A DNA stretch of 64,000 nt from an uncultured Flavobacteriales bacterium (GTDB lineage: Bacteria; Bacteroidota; Bacteroidia; Flavobacteriales_G; Salibacteraceae), in the NCBI GenBank assembly GCA_937121175.1, contig CAKZKD010000005.1:248001-312000 (forward strand), written 5' to 3'. Positions within the stretch are counted from its first letter, which is position 1, and each line of letters begins with the position of its first letter. Below the pieces are notes generated by a model, which was not told the origin of the DNA, made no database searches, and was given only the letters and a program-made list of their open reading frames with translations. Of this stretch, positions 8,609 to 17,189 are shown piece by piece. Both the position numbers and the translations under genes were made by a program.

Positions 8609-10150
8609 AGCACCTTTAACCAAATCCGCCATACTTGTTTTTTCTGCAAGAATTGACCGCAACTCATCAACTGAAACTCTTGATTGCTGCATGGAATCTC
8701 TATCACGAAGTGTAACCGTTTTTTTATCAAGAGAATCGTGGTCCACGGTAATGGCAAATGGAGTTCCAATTGCGTCTTGCCGTCTGTAGCGTTTGCCAAT
8801 CGCATCCTTTTCGTCATACTGCATATTGAAATCCAATTTTAGGTCGTTGAAAATCTCACGAGCCATTTCTGGTAATCCGTCTTTTTTAAGTAATGGAAGA
8901 ATAGCACATTTTATTGGAGCCAAAGCCGGCGGAAGTTTTAAAACTACTCGGCTAGACCCATCTTCTAACGTCTCTTCTTGTAGTGAATTAGAAAATACCG
9001 CCAAAAACATTCTATCCAAACCAATAGAAGTTTCAATTACGTACGGAACATAATTTTTATTCTCCTCTGGATCAAAATACTGTAGTTTCTTACCTGATTC
9101 TTGTTCATGACTTTTCAAGTCGAAATCGGTACGAGAGTGGACACCTTCTAACTCTTTGAATCCCATTGGAAAATCATACTCAATATCGCACGCAGCGTTA
9201 GCGTAATGCGCCAGTTTGATGTGGTCGTGAACTCTATATTTATTATCCGAAATTCCAAGATTTTTATGCCATTTCAGCCTTCGTTCTTTCCATTCATTAT
9301 AGGCCTCTATTTCAGTTCCTGGCTTTACAAAAAATTGCATTTCCATTTGCTCAAACTCACGCATTCTGAAAATAAACTGGCGAGCAATAATTTCATTTCT
9401 GAAAGCCTTACCAATCTGGGCAACTCCGAACGGCACTTTCATTCTTCCTGATTTCTGGACGTTCAGAAAGTTCACGAATATTCCTTGGCAGGTTTCTGGT
9501 CTCAAATAAATTTTATTGGAATCGTCTGCAGTTGAACCCATTTCGGTACTAAACATCAAATTGAATTGGCGAACATCTGTCCAGTTAGCAGTACCTGAAA
9601 TTGGGCATACTATTCCCAACTCTTCAATCAATGCTTTTAACCCTTCTAAGTCATTTGCGCTTAAAAGCTGACCCATTTTTGAGGCAATTCCATTGATTTT
9701 TTCAGTGTATTGAAGCACCCGAGGGTTGGTTGCCATAAACGTCTCCTTGTCAAAATCATCCCCAAACCGTTTAATCGCCTTTTTGACTTCCTTTTCAATT
9801 TTTTGAATTCGGATTTTTTCCATATAATCTTCCAACAAAACATCGGCTCTATAGCGCTTTTTTGAATCTTTGTTGTCAATCAATGGGTCATTAAATGCAT
9901 CAACGTGTCCTGAGGCTTTCCAAGTAGTTGGGTGCATAAATATGGCGGAATCAAGCCCGACAATATTTTCGTTGCCATGCACCATACTTTTCCACCAGTA
10001 TTCTTTGATGTTGTTTTTGAGTTCGACACCATAAATCCCGTAATCGTAGGTGGCGCTTAACCCATCATAAATTTCGCTGGAAGGAAATACATAACCGTAT
10101 TCCTTTGCATGCGATACAATCTTCTTTAATGGGTCTTCGTTTGATGCCAT
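8603..10150 (-). CDS. glyS: Glycine--tRNA ligase, single-chain class II type
   Basis: 515 residues of the dimeric class II glycyl-tRNA synthetase. Visible are the N-terminal YGFVFP-like segment (EYGYVFPSSEIYDGL), the AIFMHPTTWKASGHVDAFNDP motif region, motif 2 around RNEIIARQFIFRMREFEQME, and motif 3 SIGLDRMFLAVF, followed by a C-terminal anticodon-binding domain (APIKCAILPL ... DHDSLDKKTVTLRDRDS). It charges tRNA-Gly in the cytoplasm. It is transcribed against murF, and its stop is embedded in the shared TTATAA. Upstream, CAAGTTTA at 10167-10174 reads TAAACTTG on the minus strand, one base from the -7 consensus, so it probably has its own promoter. Confidence 0.95.
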   Translation of the reverse strand: MASNEDPLKKIVSHAKEYGYVFPSSEIYDGLSATYDYGIYGVELKNNIKEYWWKSMVHGNENIVGLDSAIFMHPTTWKASGHVDAFNDPLIDNKDSKKRYRADVLLEDYMEKIRIQKIEKEVKKAIKRFGDDFDKETFMATNPRVLQYTEKINGIASKMGQLLSANDLEGLKALIEELGIVCPISGTANWTDVRQFNLMFSTEMGSTADDSNKIYLRPETCQGIFVNFLNVQKSGRMKVPFGVAQIGKAFRNEIIARQFIFRMREFEQMEMQFFVKPGTEIEAYNEWKERRLKWHKNLGISDNKYRVHDHIKLAHYANAACDIEYDFPMGFKELEGVHSRTDFDLKSHEQESGKKLQYFDPEENKNYVPYVIETSIGLDRMFLAVFSNSLQEETLEDGSSRVVLKLPPALAPIKCAILPLLKKDGLPEMAREIFNDLKLDFNMQYDEKDAIGKRYRRQDAIGTPFAITVDHDSLDKKTVTLRDRDSMQQSRVSVDELRSILAEKTSMADLVKGAL

Positions 10151-10198
10151 ATCTCTAAATTTTGCGCAAGTTTACAATGATTCTTGCTTTTGAAATAC

Positions 10199-10834
10199 CT
10201 ATTGATTTATTCTTTTCAGCAAAAACTTTAGTTCACTCAAAATCATTGCTGTCGCTCCCCAGATTTTATATCCTTCGAACCTGTAAAGTGGTGCGCTAAT
10301 CATTAATCCACTTCCTGATACTTTTACTTTATCGTTTGCCACAAGCGCATCATCCAAAAGAACATCCAAAGGCATTGACAACACTTTTTTAACCTCTTTC
10401 TCCTCTGGAATTACATTCAATTTTTCGGTGGTTACCGCTAAATACGGTTGCACGTAAAAATTACTTGGTGGTATGTAAAGTTGAGTTAGTTCGGAAATTA
10501 TAAATTTGGAATCAAGTTGCACGCCCATTTCCTCAGCAAATTCTCGAATTGCCGTTTCTTTCAAAGTTGAATCAATCGTTTCTTTACGCCCGCCAGGAAA
10601 GCTAATTTGGCCGCTGTGATGGCCATTGTACGTGTTTCTTTCCATTAACAAGGTGTGCCATTCTCCGTTTTGTTGGAACAATACAACCAAAACAGCGCTC
10701 AACTTTGCTGTTTTTTTTATTTCCTCAAAGTCTTGGTTTACGATTCTGCTCATTGGAGCCATTGCTAAGTGAGCCTCAACTCCCGGCAAACCTTGATTGA
10801 TTGCATGATTAAATTGTTCCGTTAAATTATCCAT
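10199..10834 (-). CDS. Nudix hydrolase, CoA pyrophosphatase-like
   Basis: 211 residues with a clear Nudix box: GGRKE, then REFAEEMG about 14 residues later. The preceding LLMERNTYNGHHSGQISFPGG matches the NudL/UPF0035-type subgroup, whose studied members cleave coenzyme A to 4'-phosphopantetheine and 3',5'-ADP using divalent metal. A few genes upstream on the same strand lie panC and panD of the pantothenate branch of CoA synthesis, which fits a CoA-related role, though substrate choice in Nudix proteins is hard to predict. Its ATG overlaps the radA stop by one base (TAATG), so translation is probably coupled. Confidence 0.85.
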   Translation of the reverse strand: MDNLTEQFNHAINQGLPGVEAHLAMAPMSRIVNQDFEEIKKTAKLSAVLVVLFQQNGEWHTLLMERNTYNGHHSGQISFPGGRKETIDSTLKETAIREFAEEMGVQLDSKFIISELTQLYIPPSNFYVQPYLAVTTEKLNVIPEEKEVKKVLSMPLDVLLDDALVANDKVKVSGSGLMISAPLYRFEGYKIWGATAMILSELKFLLKRINQ

Positions 10835-12189
10835 TAACCAAACAACTCCTGAAACACTTCAGTCACTGAATAAAATGCTTTTATCTCAATTTTATGCGCA
10901 GGTACATCGATTCCTTTTAACGCGTGTTTAGATACGATGATGGATTGAAAACCCAACTTTTCTGCCTCTTCTACCCTCCTTGGCATTTGAGTAACAGGTC
11001 TCAACTCTCCTGACAAACCTACCTCAGCAGCAAATACAGTTTCTGCATCCAAAGGAATATCTTCCGATGAACTTAAAACGGCGCATACCACAGATAAGTC
11101 CATTGCAGGGTCATCCACCTTTAGTCCTCCAGCTATATTTAAAAAGACATCTTTTGCTCCTAACCTGAATCCACATCGCTTTTCCAGAACAGCAAGAAGC
11201 ATATTTAGTCTTCGCAAATCAAAACCAGTAGAAGAACGTTGCGGAGTTCCATATACAGCCGATGAAACCAATGCTTGTGTCTCTATCAATAACGGTCGGT
11301 TACCTTCCAACGAAGCACCAATTGATACGCCGCTTAAGTTGCTTCTTTCCTTATTTATTAAAACTTCGTTTGGGTTTTTGATTTCCTTTAATCCACCAGA
11401 AACCATCTCGAAAATTCCAAGTTCTTGAGCCGAACCAAACCTATTTTTTGAAGATCTCAAAATTCGGTACACGTGGTTTCGGTCTCCTTCAAATTGAAGA
11501 ACAGTATCAACCATGTGTTCCAAAACTTTCGGGCCAGCAATTGAACCTTCTTTATTGATATGCCCAACAAAAATCACAGGAGTTGCTGTGCTTTTTGCGT
11601 AATGAATTATTTCTCCAGCACATTCTCTAACCTGAGAAATACTACCAGCGTAGCTTTCTATATGCTCTGAAGAAATTGTCTGAATAGAATCAACAATGAC
11701 CAATGCGGGGCTTATTTCCTTGCATTTTTCTAGTATGTATTGCAACTTGGTCTCTGAATATATCAGACAGTTGTTTTTTTCTTTCGTTATTCTATCAGCT
11801 CGCAGTTTTATCTGAGTTGCACTTTCTTCTCCAGATACATACAACACTTCTTTTTGAAAACGAAGTGATAGTTGGAGCAATAGTGTACTTTTTCCTATTC
11901 CTGGCTCACCCCCTACCAGCACCACTGAGCCTGGCACAATTCCACCGCCAATTACTCGGTCAAATTCCTTACTCGCAGTTGCAAGTCTAGGGAAATCTTC
12001 AACAACTACATCGTTCAATTTAATGACCGAAGCTTTTTCGAGAAAATCTGTAGGAGATTGATTTTTAGACTTGGTTGTTTTCTCTTCAACGTAACTGTTC
12101 CATTCTCCGCATGAATTGCATTTTCCCATCCACTTAGGAGAACTGTTGCCACAATTTTGACAGAAAAAAATGGACTTTACTTTGGCCAT
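10834..12189 (-). CDS. radA: DNA repair protein RadA
   Basis: 451 residues, standard for RadA/Sms. N-terminal four-cysteine zinc finger (CQNCG ... CNSCGEW), Walker A GGEPGIGKSTLLLQ near residue 90, the RadA-specific KNRFG motif in SSKNRFGSAQELG, and a C-terminal Lon-like domain (GGLKVDDPAMDLSV). RadA is a RecA-like branch-migration motor in homologous recombination. It is in the middle of a tightly packed minus-strand group: 3 bases after rfaE2 and overlapping the Nudix start by one base. Confidence 0.96.
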   Translation of the reverse strand: MAKVKSIFFCQNCGNSSPKWMGKCNSCGEWNSYVEEKTTKSKNQSPTDFLEKASVIKLNDVVVEDFPRLATASKEFDRVIGGGIVPGSVVLVGGEPGIGKSTLLLQLSLRFQKEVLYVSGEESATQIKLRADRITKEKNNCLIYSETKLQYILEKCKEISPALVIVDSIQTISSEHIESYAGSISQVRECAGEIIHYAKSTATPVIFVGHINKEGSIAGPKVLEHMVDTVLQFEGDRNHVYRILRSSKNRFGSAQELGIFEMVSGGLKEIKNPNEVLINKERSNLSGVSIGASLEGNRPLLIETQALVSSAVYGTPQRSSTGFDLRRLNMLLAVLEKRCGFRLGAKDVFLNIAGGLKVDDPAMDLSVVCAVLSSSEDIPLDAETVFAAEVGLSGELRPVTQMPRRVEEAEKLGFQSIIVSKHALKGIDVPAHKIEIKAFYSVTEVFQELFG

Positions 12190-12192
12190 AAT

Positions 12193-12714
12193 TTAAAGGT
12201 TGGCGTCAATAATTTTTTTCTCCAATGAACTGGTCGAATATCCTGGGACAAAAGGAATTACTTTAACCAAGCCACCTTGCTCACGTACTTCAGTGCTTCC
12301 AACAATGTAATCTTTAGCTTCGATATCTTTTTGGCTTGCTGAATAGTCTCCACCTTTGACTAACACATCTGGTAGCAATTCTTGGATTAATTGCAATGGA
12401 GTATCTTCATCAAAAATCACGACATAATCTACAAATTGAAGAGCTGACAGAATTACTACTCGTTGATGCTCTTCTTTTATTGGGCGAGCATCACCTTTTT
12501 CTAACCGTCGCACAGAATCGTCAGAATTTACTCCAATGACCAAAGCATCTCCACAATCACGAGCTTTAGACAAATAATCAATGTGCCCCACATGAATTAA
12601 ATCGAAGCAACCATTGGTAAATACTATTTTTTGGTTTTCAGCATTGAATTGTTCTCTAATTCTTTTTAAATCAGAAAAAGAAATCCGTTTACTTTCAAGT
12701 AGCTTCAACGACAT
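12193..12714 (-). CDS. rfaE2: D-glycero-beta-D-manno-heptose-1-phosphate adenylyltransferase-like protein
   Basis: 173 residues, the size of a stand-alone RfaE domain II. NGCFDLIHVGHIDYL carries the nucleotidyltransferase HxGH signature, followed by VIGVNSDDSVRRLEKGDARPI and VLVKGGDYS. In the heptose pathway this enzyme makes ADP-heptose for lipopolysaccharide; no kinase domain is fused and no heptose partner gene lies nearby. The start overlaps the upstream membrane-protein gene by 20 bases. Confidence 0.87.
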   Translation of the reverse strand: MSLKLLESKRISFSDLKRIREQFNAENQKIVFTNGCFDLIHVGHIDYLSKARDCGDALVIGVNSDDSVRRLEKGDARPIKEEHQRVVILSALQFVDYVVIFDEDTPLQLIQELLPDVLVKGGDYSASQKDIEAKDYIVGSTEVREQGGLVKVIPFVPGYSTSSLEKKIIDANL

Positions 12715-13708
12715 CTTGAGCTCTTCTTTTATTGTAAATAGGCATTAATGCGAAACTCGCCGCACCGAAAATTAGAAGTAACAGCGTTTGTGCAGCCCAA
12801 ACAATTGTTCCGAATGCGTAACCTGTAGTTTCATTGACACCATAGAGACCTAAAACTAATCCTACAACTGCAGGATATGCTCCAATGCCACCATTGGTTA
12901 AAATAACCGTAAATCCGCCTAAGATAAAACCTGTCAAAATGCCTTCGAAAGGTACCTCTAAAGTCTCTGGTAAACTGAAAAAGCAAACGTAGAACATAAG
13001 TACATACATTCCCCAAATGAAAACGGTATGTCCAAGAAACGCCCATTTGTCTTTCATCTTCCAGATAGACTGAATGCCTTCTAATAAACCAACCAAAAAG
13101 CCTTTGACCTTCAATAAAATCGGAAATTGTTCCGCTTTTTTAAAAAGTACATAAAGAGTAACTGAGCCAATCAACATTAACCCGAAGCCTATCAACACCA
13201 AAGTTTGAAATGAAACTGGAAGATTAAATTCTTGAATTTTACTCGTTACGTAATCATCTATTACATGAAATTGAAAGTAAAGTACTAGGACTGAAAAAAT
13301 CATCATAATTATCAAGTCAGCAATGCGCTCAGCTATCACCGTTCCTAATAACTTTTCGTAGGGAATATTCTCGTATCGAGCCATAACACCACATCTTGTG
13401 AATTCACCTAACCTAGGAATTGCCAAATTCACTAAGTACGCAATCATTACTGCATAAAAATTATTCAAGAATTTTGGATGGTATCCTAGTGGGCGAAGCG
13501 TGTATTTCCATCGGTAGGCTCTACTCAAGTGACTTAAAACTGCAAAAACCAGAGAAAATATTATCCAACCGTAATCGGCTTTTAAGAAGGCCTGGTATAT
13601 TTCGTCGATTTGCTCTTCTGAAAAAGCATTTACGTAGTAGAAAATTAGTCCAATTCCCAGCCCAAGTGGCAGAACAATTTTTAGCAAATTTCCAACTAGC
13701 TTTTTCAA
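12695..13708 (-). CDS. Lysylphosphatidylglycerol synthase TM-like (UPF0104) membrane protein
   Basis: 337 residues with about eight hydrophobic segments, from LLKIVLPLGLGIGLIFYYV at the N-terminus to LLLLIFGAASFALMPI near the end. Family marks are SRAYRWKYTLRPLGY, the AIPRLGEFTRCGVMARYENIPYEKLLGTVIAERIADL stretch and NGGIGAYPAVVG. This is the membrane part of the MprF/AglD2-like family without an aminoacyltransferase domain. Members have been linked to lipid or polyprenyl-lipid transport, but the substrate here is not known. It begins one base after panD and overlaps rfaE2, so it belongs to the same transcript. Confidence 0.82.
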   Translation of the reverse strand: MKKLVGNLLKIVLPLGLGIGLIFYYVNAFSEEQIDEIYQAFLKADYGWIIFSLVFAVLSHLSRAYRWKYTLRPLGYHPKFLNNFYAVMIAYLVNLAIPRLGEFTRCGVMARYENIPYEKLLGTVIAERIADLIIMMIFSVLVLYFQFHVIDDYVTSKIQEFNLPVSFQTLVLIGFGLMLIGSVTLYVLFKKAEQFPILLKVKGFLVGLLEGIQSIWKMKDKWAFLGHTVFIWGMYVLMFYVCFFSLPETLEVPFEGILTGFILGGFTVILTNGGIGAYPAVVGLVLGLYGVNETTGYAFGTIVWAAQTLLLLIFGAASFALMPIYNKRRAQDVVEAT

Positions 13709-13709
13709 A

Positions 13710-14063
13710 TCAAGAATTCAGTTTATTGTTCGTTTCATTCGGAAAAACCACTGAAGGTTTAAAGGATTTAGCTTGTTCAAATTCCATTTGAGCGTAAGCA
13801 ATAATAATCACAATATCTCCAACAGAAACTTTGCGAGCTGCAGGGCCATTCAAACAAACTTCACCGCTATTTTCCGCACCTGTAATCACGTATGTTTCCA
13901 AACGCTCACCATTGTTAATATTCACGATTTGAACCTTTTCTCCTTCAATTAAATTAGCAGCTTCCATTAACACCGGATCAATGGTTACGCTTCCAATATA
14001 ATTAAGGTCTGCTTGAGTAACTTTTACTCGGTGCAGCTTCGATTTTAAAACTTCAACTAGCAT
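13710..14063 (-). CDS. panD: Aspartate 1-decarboxylase PanD
   Basis: 117 residues. The self-cleavage site is Gly24-Ser25 within NYIGSVTID, exactly where the family has it; processing yields the pyruvoyl group that decarboxylates aspartate to beta-alanine. Other family marks are [30 protein letters not shown] and [11 protein letters not shown]. It follows panC by 30 bases, so the two supply both halves of pantothenate synthesis together. A perfect -7 box in that gap suggests that panD and the genes after it can also be transcribed on their own. Confidence 0.96.
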   Translation of the reverse strand: MLVEVLKSKLHRVKVTQADLNYIGSVTIDPVLMEAANLIEGEKVQIVNINNGERLETYVITGAENSGEVCLNGPAARKVSVGDIVIIIAYAQMEFEQAKSFKPSVVFPNETNNKLNS

Positions 14064-14073
14064 AATTCGGCTG

Positions 14074-14081
14074 CAAAATTA
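14074..14081 (-). promoter_or_regulatory. -7 promoter box for panD and downstream genes
   Basis: Minus-strand TAATTTTG, a perfect TAnnTTTG match in the 30-base panC-panD gap, 10 bases before the panD start. Confidence 0.5.
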
Positions 14082-14093
14082 ATACTTATTCAA

Positions 14094-14936
14094 TTATAGC
14101 TTCATATTGTCTATCAGTCGAATGCTTTCTACCCAAACAGCTATAAATACTCGGCAGTTTTTGTTGGTTGAATTGGTGCACGCCTCTAGTGTTTTCTCGT
14201 CGTTTACACTCAAGTACTCCAACTCAAAATTAGGGTCTGAAACAAATGATTGTTTAACAGAAGATAACTCCATTTCTAGGTCTTTCCCGTTTAACCCTAC
14301 GAGAGGTTGTAACATCAAGTTAATTTCAGATGCTTTTTTTAATCCCACTTTTGTTAAGCGCTGATTTCTACTACTTAAAGCCAGCCCATTTTCCGAACGC
14401 ACAATTGTACAGGGAATTATTTCAATATCTGGAAAGGATCTCTTAGCCAACATTTGAATGACCAACAACTGCTGGTAGTCCTTGAGTCCAAAATAGGCTC
14501 GATTTGGTTGAATGAGTTCAAAAAGTCTTTTCACTACGGTCAATACTCCTTCAAAATGACCAGGTCGGTTTTTTGCTTCAAGTACCTCGCCGACCTCCCT
14601 TAAATTAATTGCTGGTGTTTTTTTAGATTCTGCATTGGGGTACACCTCATTGTCCGTGGGGATATAAACCACAACGTTTTCAACATGAGAGAGAAGCTCA
14701 ATATCCTGTTCCAACGTGCGGGGATATTTAGTTAAGTCCTCGCGATTATTAAACTGTGTTGGATTAACATAAATAGAGCAAACCACGACGTCATTTCCTT
14801 GACTTGCCTGTTCTATCAAACCTAAATGACCGGCATGTAGCGCGCCCATTGTAGGAACAAAGCCAATACTTAAATTACTTTTTCGACGTTTGAGCTGCCA
14901 AACTTCTAAATCAGAATTTGAACGAAGGATTATCAT
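14094..14936 (-). CDS. panC: Pantothenate synthetase PanC
   Basis: 280 residues, typical length. The HxGH-type motif is FVPTMGALHAGHLGLI near residue 30, followed by VVCSIYVNPTQFN, KRLFELIQPNRAYFGLKDYQQL and SSRNQRL. It joins pantoate and beta-alanine with ATP hydrolysis. It is the first gene of the minus-strand group leading into panD and is divergent from the glycogen-synthase-like gene. I saw no perfect -7 box on the minus strand in the short divergent gap. Confidence 0.96.
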   Translation of the reverse strand: MIILRSNSDLEVWQLKRRKSNLSIGFVPTMGALHAGHLGLIEQASQGNDVVVCSIYVNPTQFNNREDLTKYPRTLEQDIELLSHVENVVVYIPTDNEVYPNAESKKTPAINLREVGEVLEAKNRPGHFEGVLTVVKRLFELIQPNRAYFGLKDYQQLLVIQMLAKRSFPDIEIIPCTIVRSENGLALSSRNQRLTKVGLKKASEINLMLQPLVGLNGKDLEMELSSVKQSFVSDPNFELEYLSVNDEKTLEACTNSTNKNCRVFIAVWVESIRLIDNMKL

Positions 14937-14961
14937 TTTTATGAAAGGCTAAGGCTCTGTG

Positions 14962-14969
14962 TAGCTTTG
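14962..14969 (+). promoter_or_regulatory. Upstream -7 box before the glycogen-synthase-like gene
   Basis: TAGCTTTG, a perfect TAnnTTTG match on the plus strand, 39 bases before a second perfect box. It could be a second start site. Confidence 0.35.
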
Positions 14970-15000
14970 AGTTTTAGTAGGAAAAATCACTTAATTATTG

Positions 15001-15008
15001 TACTTTTG
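15001..15008 (+). promoter_or_regulatory. -7 promoter box for the glycogen-synthase-like gene
   Basis: TACTTTTG, a perfect match, 21 bases before the ATG at 15030. It lies within a possible TTG-initiated extension (from 14967) and so supports the shorter protein. Confidence 0.6.
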
Positions 15009-15029
15009 CAGCAACTTAAAAACAGATAT

Positions 15030-15857
15030 ATGTCGGATACTACAAGAGTATTATTTGTAACGCAAGCCATGCAACCATACTTACCTGAAACAAGAATAAC
15101 AAAAATTTGTCGGGAATTACCGCAGGCTGTTCAGGAGAAAGGCAGAGAAATTAGAAATTTCATGCCGCGTTATGGTAATATCAACGAAAGAAGACATCAA
15201 TTACACGAAGTTATTCGTCTATCTGGAATGAACCTAGTTGTAGATGATCACGATCATCCTCTAATAATAAAAGTAGCTTCTATTCAACCAGCTAAAATGC
15301 AGGTTTACTTTATTGACAACGAAGAGTATTTCAAAAGAAAATCGGCTTTGGCTGATCTTGACGGAAACGCTCACGAAGATAATGATGAGCGAATGATTTT
15401 CTTCTGTAAAGGGGTTATCGAAACGGTTAAAAAATTAGGTTGGGCTCCTGACATTATTCACTGCCATGGTTGGATGAGTTCGTTACTTCCACTTTTCATC
15501 AAAAAGGTATATAACAACGAGCCAATGTTTGCGAATTCTAAATTGGTTTTCTCAGTATATAATGATGGCCTGGAGCAACCCTTGAATACCAAGTTATTTG
15601 AAAAGCTTCAATACGAGAACATCGACGCTTCTGAATACGATTCATTGAAAGACCCGAGCTACGACAACTTAAACAAATTTGGTGCAAGTTGTGCCGATGC
15701 TGTAATAATTGCTGAAGATGGTGCTAGTCAGAATGTAATCGACTACGTTAATGGATTGGATAAACCAGTACTCGATGGAACAATGGAAGATTATGTGGAT
15801 GCATACGATGCATTCTATGACGAGGTTAATAATCTAGAAAATGCTTTAGCGGATTAG
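15030..15857 (+). CDS. Truncated glycogen/starch synthase-like protein (GT5 N-terminal domain only)
   Basis: 275 residues, against about 480 for a full glycogen synthase. It resembles the GT5 N-terminal domain: VLFVTQAMQPYLPET, REIRNFMPRYGNIN, FFCKGVIETVKKLGWAPDIIHCHGWMSSLLPL. The KxGGL ADP-glucose motif expected near the N-terminus is replaced by ETRITKICRELP, and the whole C-terminal Rossmann domain is absent, with a natural stop and an acidic tail. Proteins like this occur in Bacteroidota between panC and DUF4270 genes, as here, so this is a lineage form and not a fresh break. An active glycogen synthase is unlikely; a binding or regulatory role is possible. The ATG at 15030 fits the family start and the -7 box. 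Confidence 0.8.
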   Translation: MSDTTRVLFVTQAMQPYLPETRITKICRELPQAVQEKGREIRNFMPRYGNINERRHQLHEVIRLSGMNLVVDDHDHPLIIKVASIQPAKMQVYFIDNEEYFKRKSALADLDGNAHEDNDERMIFFCKGVIETVKKLGWAPDIIHCHGWMSSLLPLFIKKVYNNEPMFANSKLVFSVYNDGLEQPLNTKLFEKLQYENIDASEYDSLKDPSYDNLNKFGASCADAVIIAEDGASQNVIDYVNGLDKPVLDGTMEDYVDAYDAFYDEVNNLENALAD

Positions 15858-15862
15858 CATAC

Positions 15863-17188
15863 ATGACCTTTAAAAACATACTTAACAATTTACGACCCCA
15901 ACTTGTTGGGGTCGTAATGGTTTTAGTCCTTTTTTCATGTAAGAAAAAAGAAGAAAATCCAGAACCAACCGGAATTGAAGTTCAACCAACCGAAAATTTA
16001 CTTGGGCTTTTTACCACAACCGACTTTAAACTTGTTTGCACGACACAACGTATAGATTCTGTGCGAACTGATGCTGCAGATTTAAGCACCGTCGGTAGTT
16101 ACGTTGACCCAATATTTGGAAAAGTTAGTTCATCATTTGTTACTCAATTGCGTTTATCCTCCGAAAACATCGACGTGAATGGATTAAGAAATGTAAAGAT
16201 TGACTCTGCCGTTCTAAACTTAGTATATTCTGGAAGATATGGAGCCTCAAATAATCAATCGATCGAAGTTTTTGAGGTCACCGAGGCCTTGTCAACATCA
16301 GATTTTTATTACAGTAGCTCACCCATTCAAGAATCTGCGGAAAATATTGGGTCATTATCCGACTTCGCACCAGTGCCTTCTGCGCCAATAACAGCCGATG
16401 GCAGTCTGGAGTCACCATCTATTCGCATTCCTATTGATACCACATTTGCCCGAAAATTATTTACAACCGATGCATCAAACTATGCTAGCAACGCAGCATT
16501 TACAAGTTTTTTGAACGGAATCGTAGTGAAACCCAACAACCCAACTCAGGGTTCCGAAGAGGGTGGTCTGTTGTATTTTTCCTTACCCGATGTTTACAGT
16601 AGGCTAATTGTCTATTACACAAATCCAGATAGTACTCGGAGCGAGCTTGCGTACTTAATAAACGACAAGAGTACCACCTTTAACCTTTCAAAAATGGATT
16701 ATAACGAATCGGATGTAGGTGCAGTATTAGAGCAACCGCAACCCGATGCCGATTTAATTTATGTGCAGAGTTTTGGAGGCACCATGGTTAAAGTTGAAAC
16801 TCCTGATATTACCAAAATCATTGAAAATGGGCCTGTATTGGTAAATTATGCCAAGCTATCCTTTAGTGCGGATATTTCCTCGAATATTTACCCCGCTATA
16901 CTCAATTTATTTCTATTTGGATTATCTGAAGATGAAACCTTACTATACGAATTACCCGATAAAGGTGAAGTGCATTATGACGGCGCCATCAATTCAAGTG
17001 GAGCTTATAAAATCGGTTTAACTCGATATATTCAAGGTGTATTGGATGGTAAGATTGAAAATAACGGATTACTTTTGAGAGAACTTGGTGGCATTGGTGC
17101 ACGGTCTATTATTTATGGCCCAGGTAATGCTACTAAGCCATTAACATTAGAAATTTCTTATACACCAATAAGCTCAGAAACGAAGTAA
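15863..17188 (+). CDS. DUF4270 lipoprotein
   Basis: 441 residues with a lipoprotein signal (QLVGVVMVLVLFSCKKK, Cys about 26). The mature part matches the DUF4270 family: TQRIDSVRTDAADLSTVGSYVDPIFGK near the N-terminus, a middle with IDSAVLNLVYSGRYG, and a C-terminal segment near KPLTLEISYTPI. The function is unknown; family members are predicted outer-membrane or surface lipoproteins of Bacteroidota. It starts 5 bases after the glycogen-synthase-like gene and ends 1 base before glmS. The start at 15863 is needed for a charged n-region. The signal-peptide codons contain a perfect 12-base inverted repeat. Confidence 0.82.
   Translation: MTFKNILNNLRPQLVGVVMVLVLFSCKKKEENPEPTGIEVQPTENLLGLFTTTDFKLVCTTQRIDSVRTDAADLSTVGSYVDPIFGKVSSSFVTQLRLSSENIDVNGLRNVKIDSAVLNLVYSGRYGASNNQSIEVFEVTEALSTSDFYYSSSPIQESAENIGSLSDFAPVPSAPITADGSLESPSIRIPIDTTFARKLFTTDASNYASNAAFTSFLNGIVVKPNNPTQGSEEGGLLYFSLPDVYSRLIVYYTNPDSTRSELAYLINDKSTTFNLSKMDYNESDVGAVLEQPQPDADLIYVQSFGGTMVKVETPDITKIIENGPVLVNYAKLSFSADISSNIYPAILNLFLFGLSEDETLLYELPDKGEVHYDGAINSSGAYKIGLTRYIQGVLDGKIENNGLLLRELGGIGARSIIYGPGNATKPLTLEISYTPISSETK
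15890..15917 (+). promoter_or_regulatory. Perfect hairpin inside the DUF4270 signal-peptide codons
   Basis: TTACGACCCCAA and TTGGGGTCGTAA form a perfect 12-pair stem with a CTTG loop, 27 bases after the start codon. It is followed by a moderately T-rich stretch. It may lower or pause expression of this gene relative to its upstream neighbour; I infer this from position and stability only. Confidence 0.6.
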
Positions 17189-17189
17189 T

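Noticed and set aside
14967-15029. N-terminal extension of the glycogen-synthase-like protein from a TTG
   Set aside because: It would contain the TACTTTTG promoter box and does not resemble the family start; the ATG at 15030 does.
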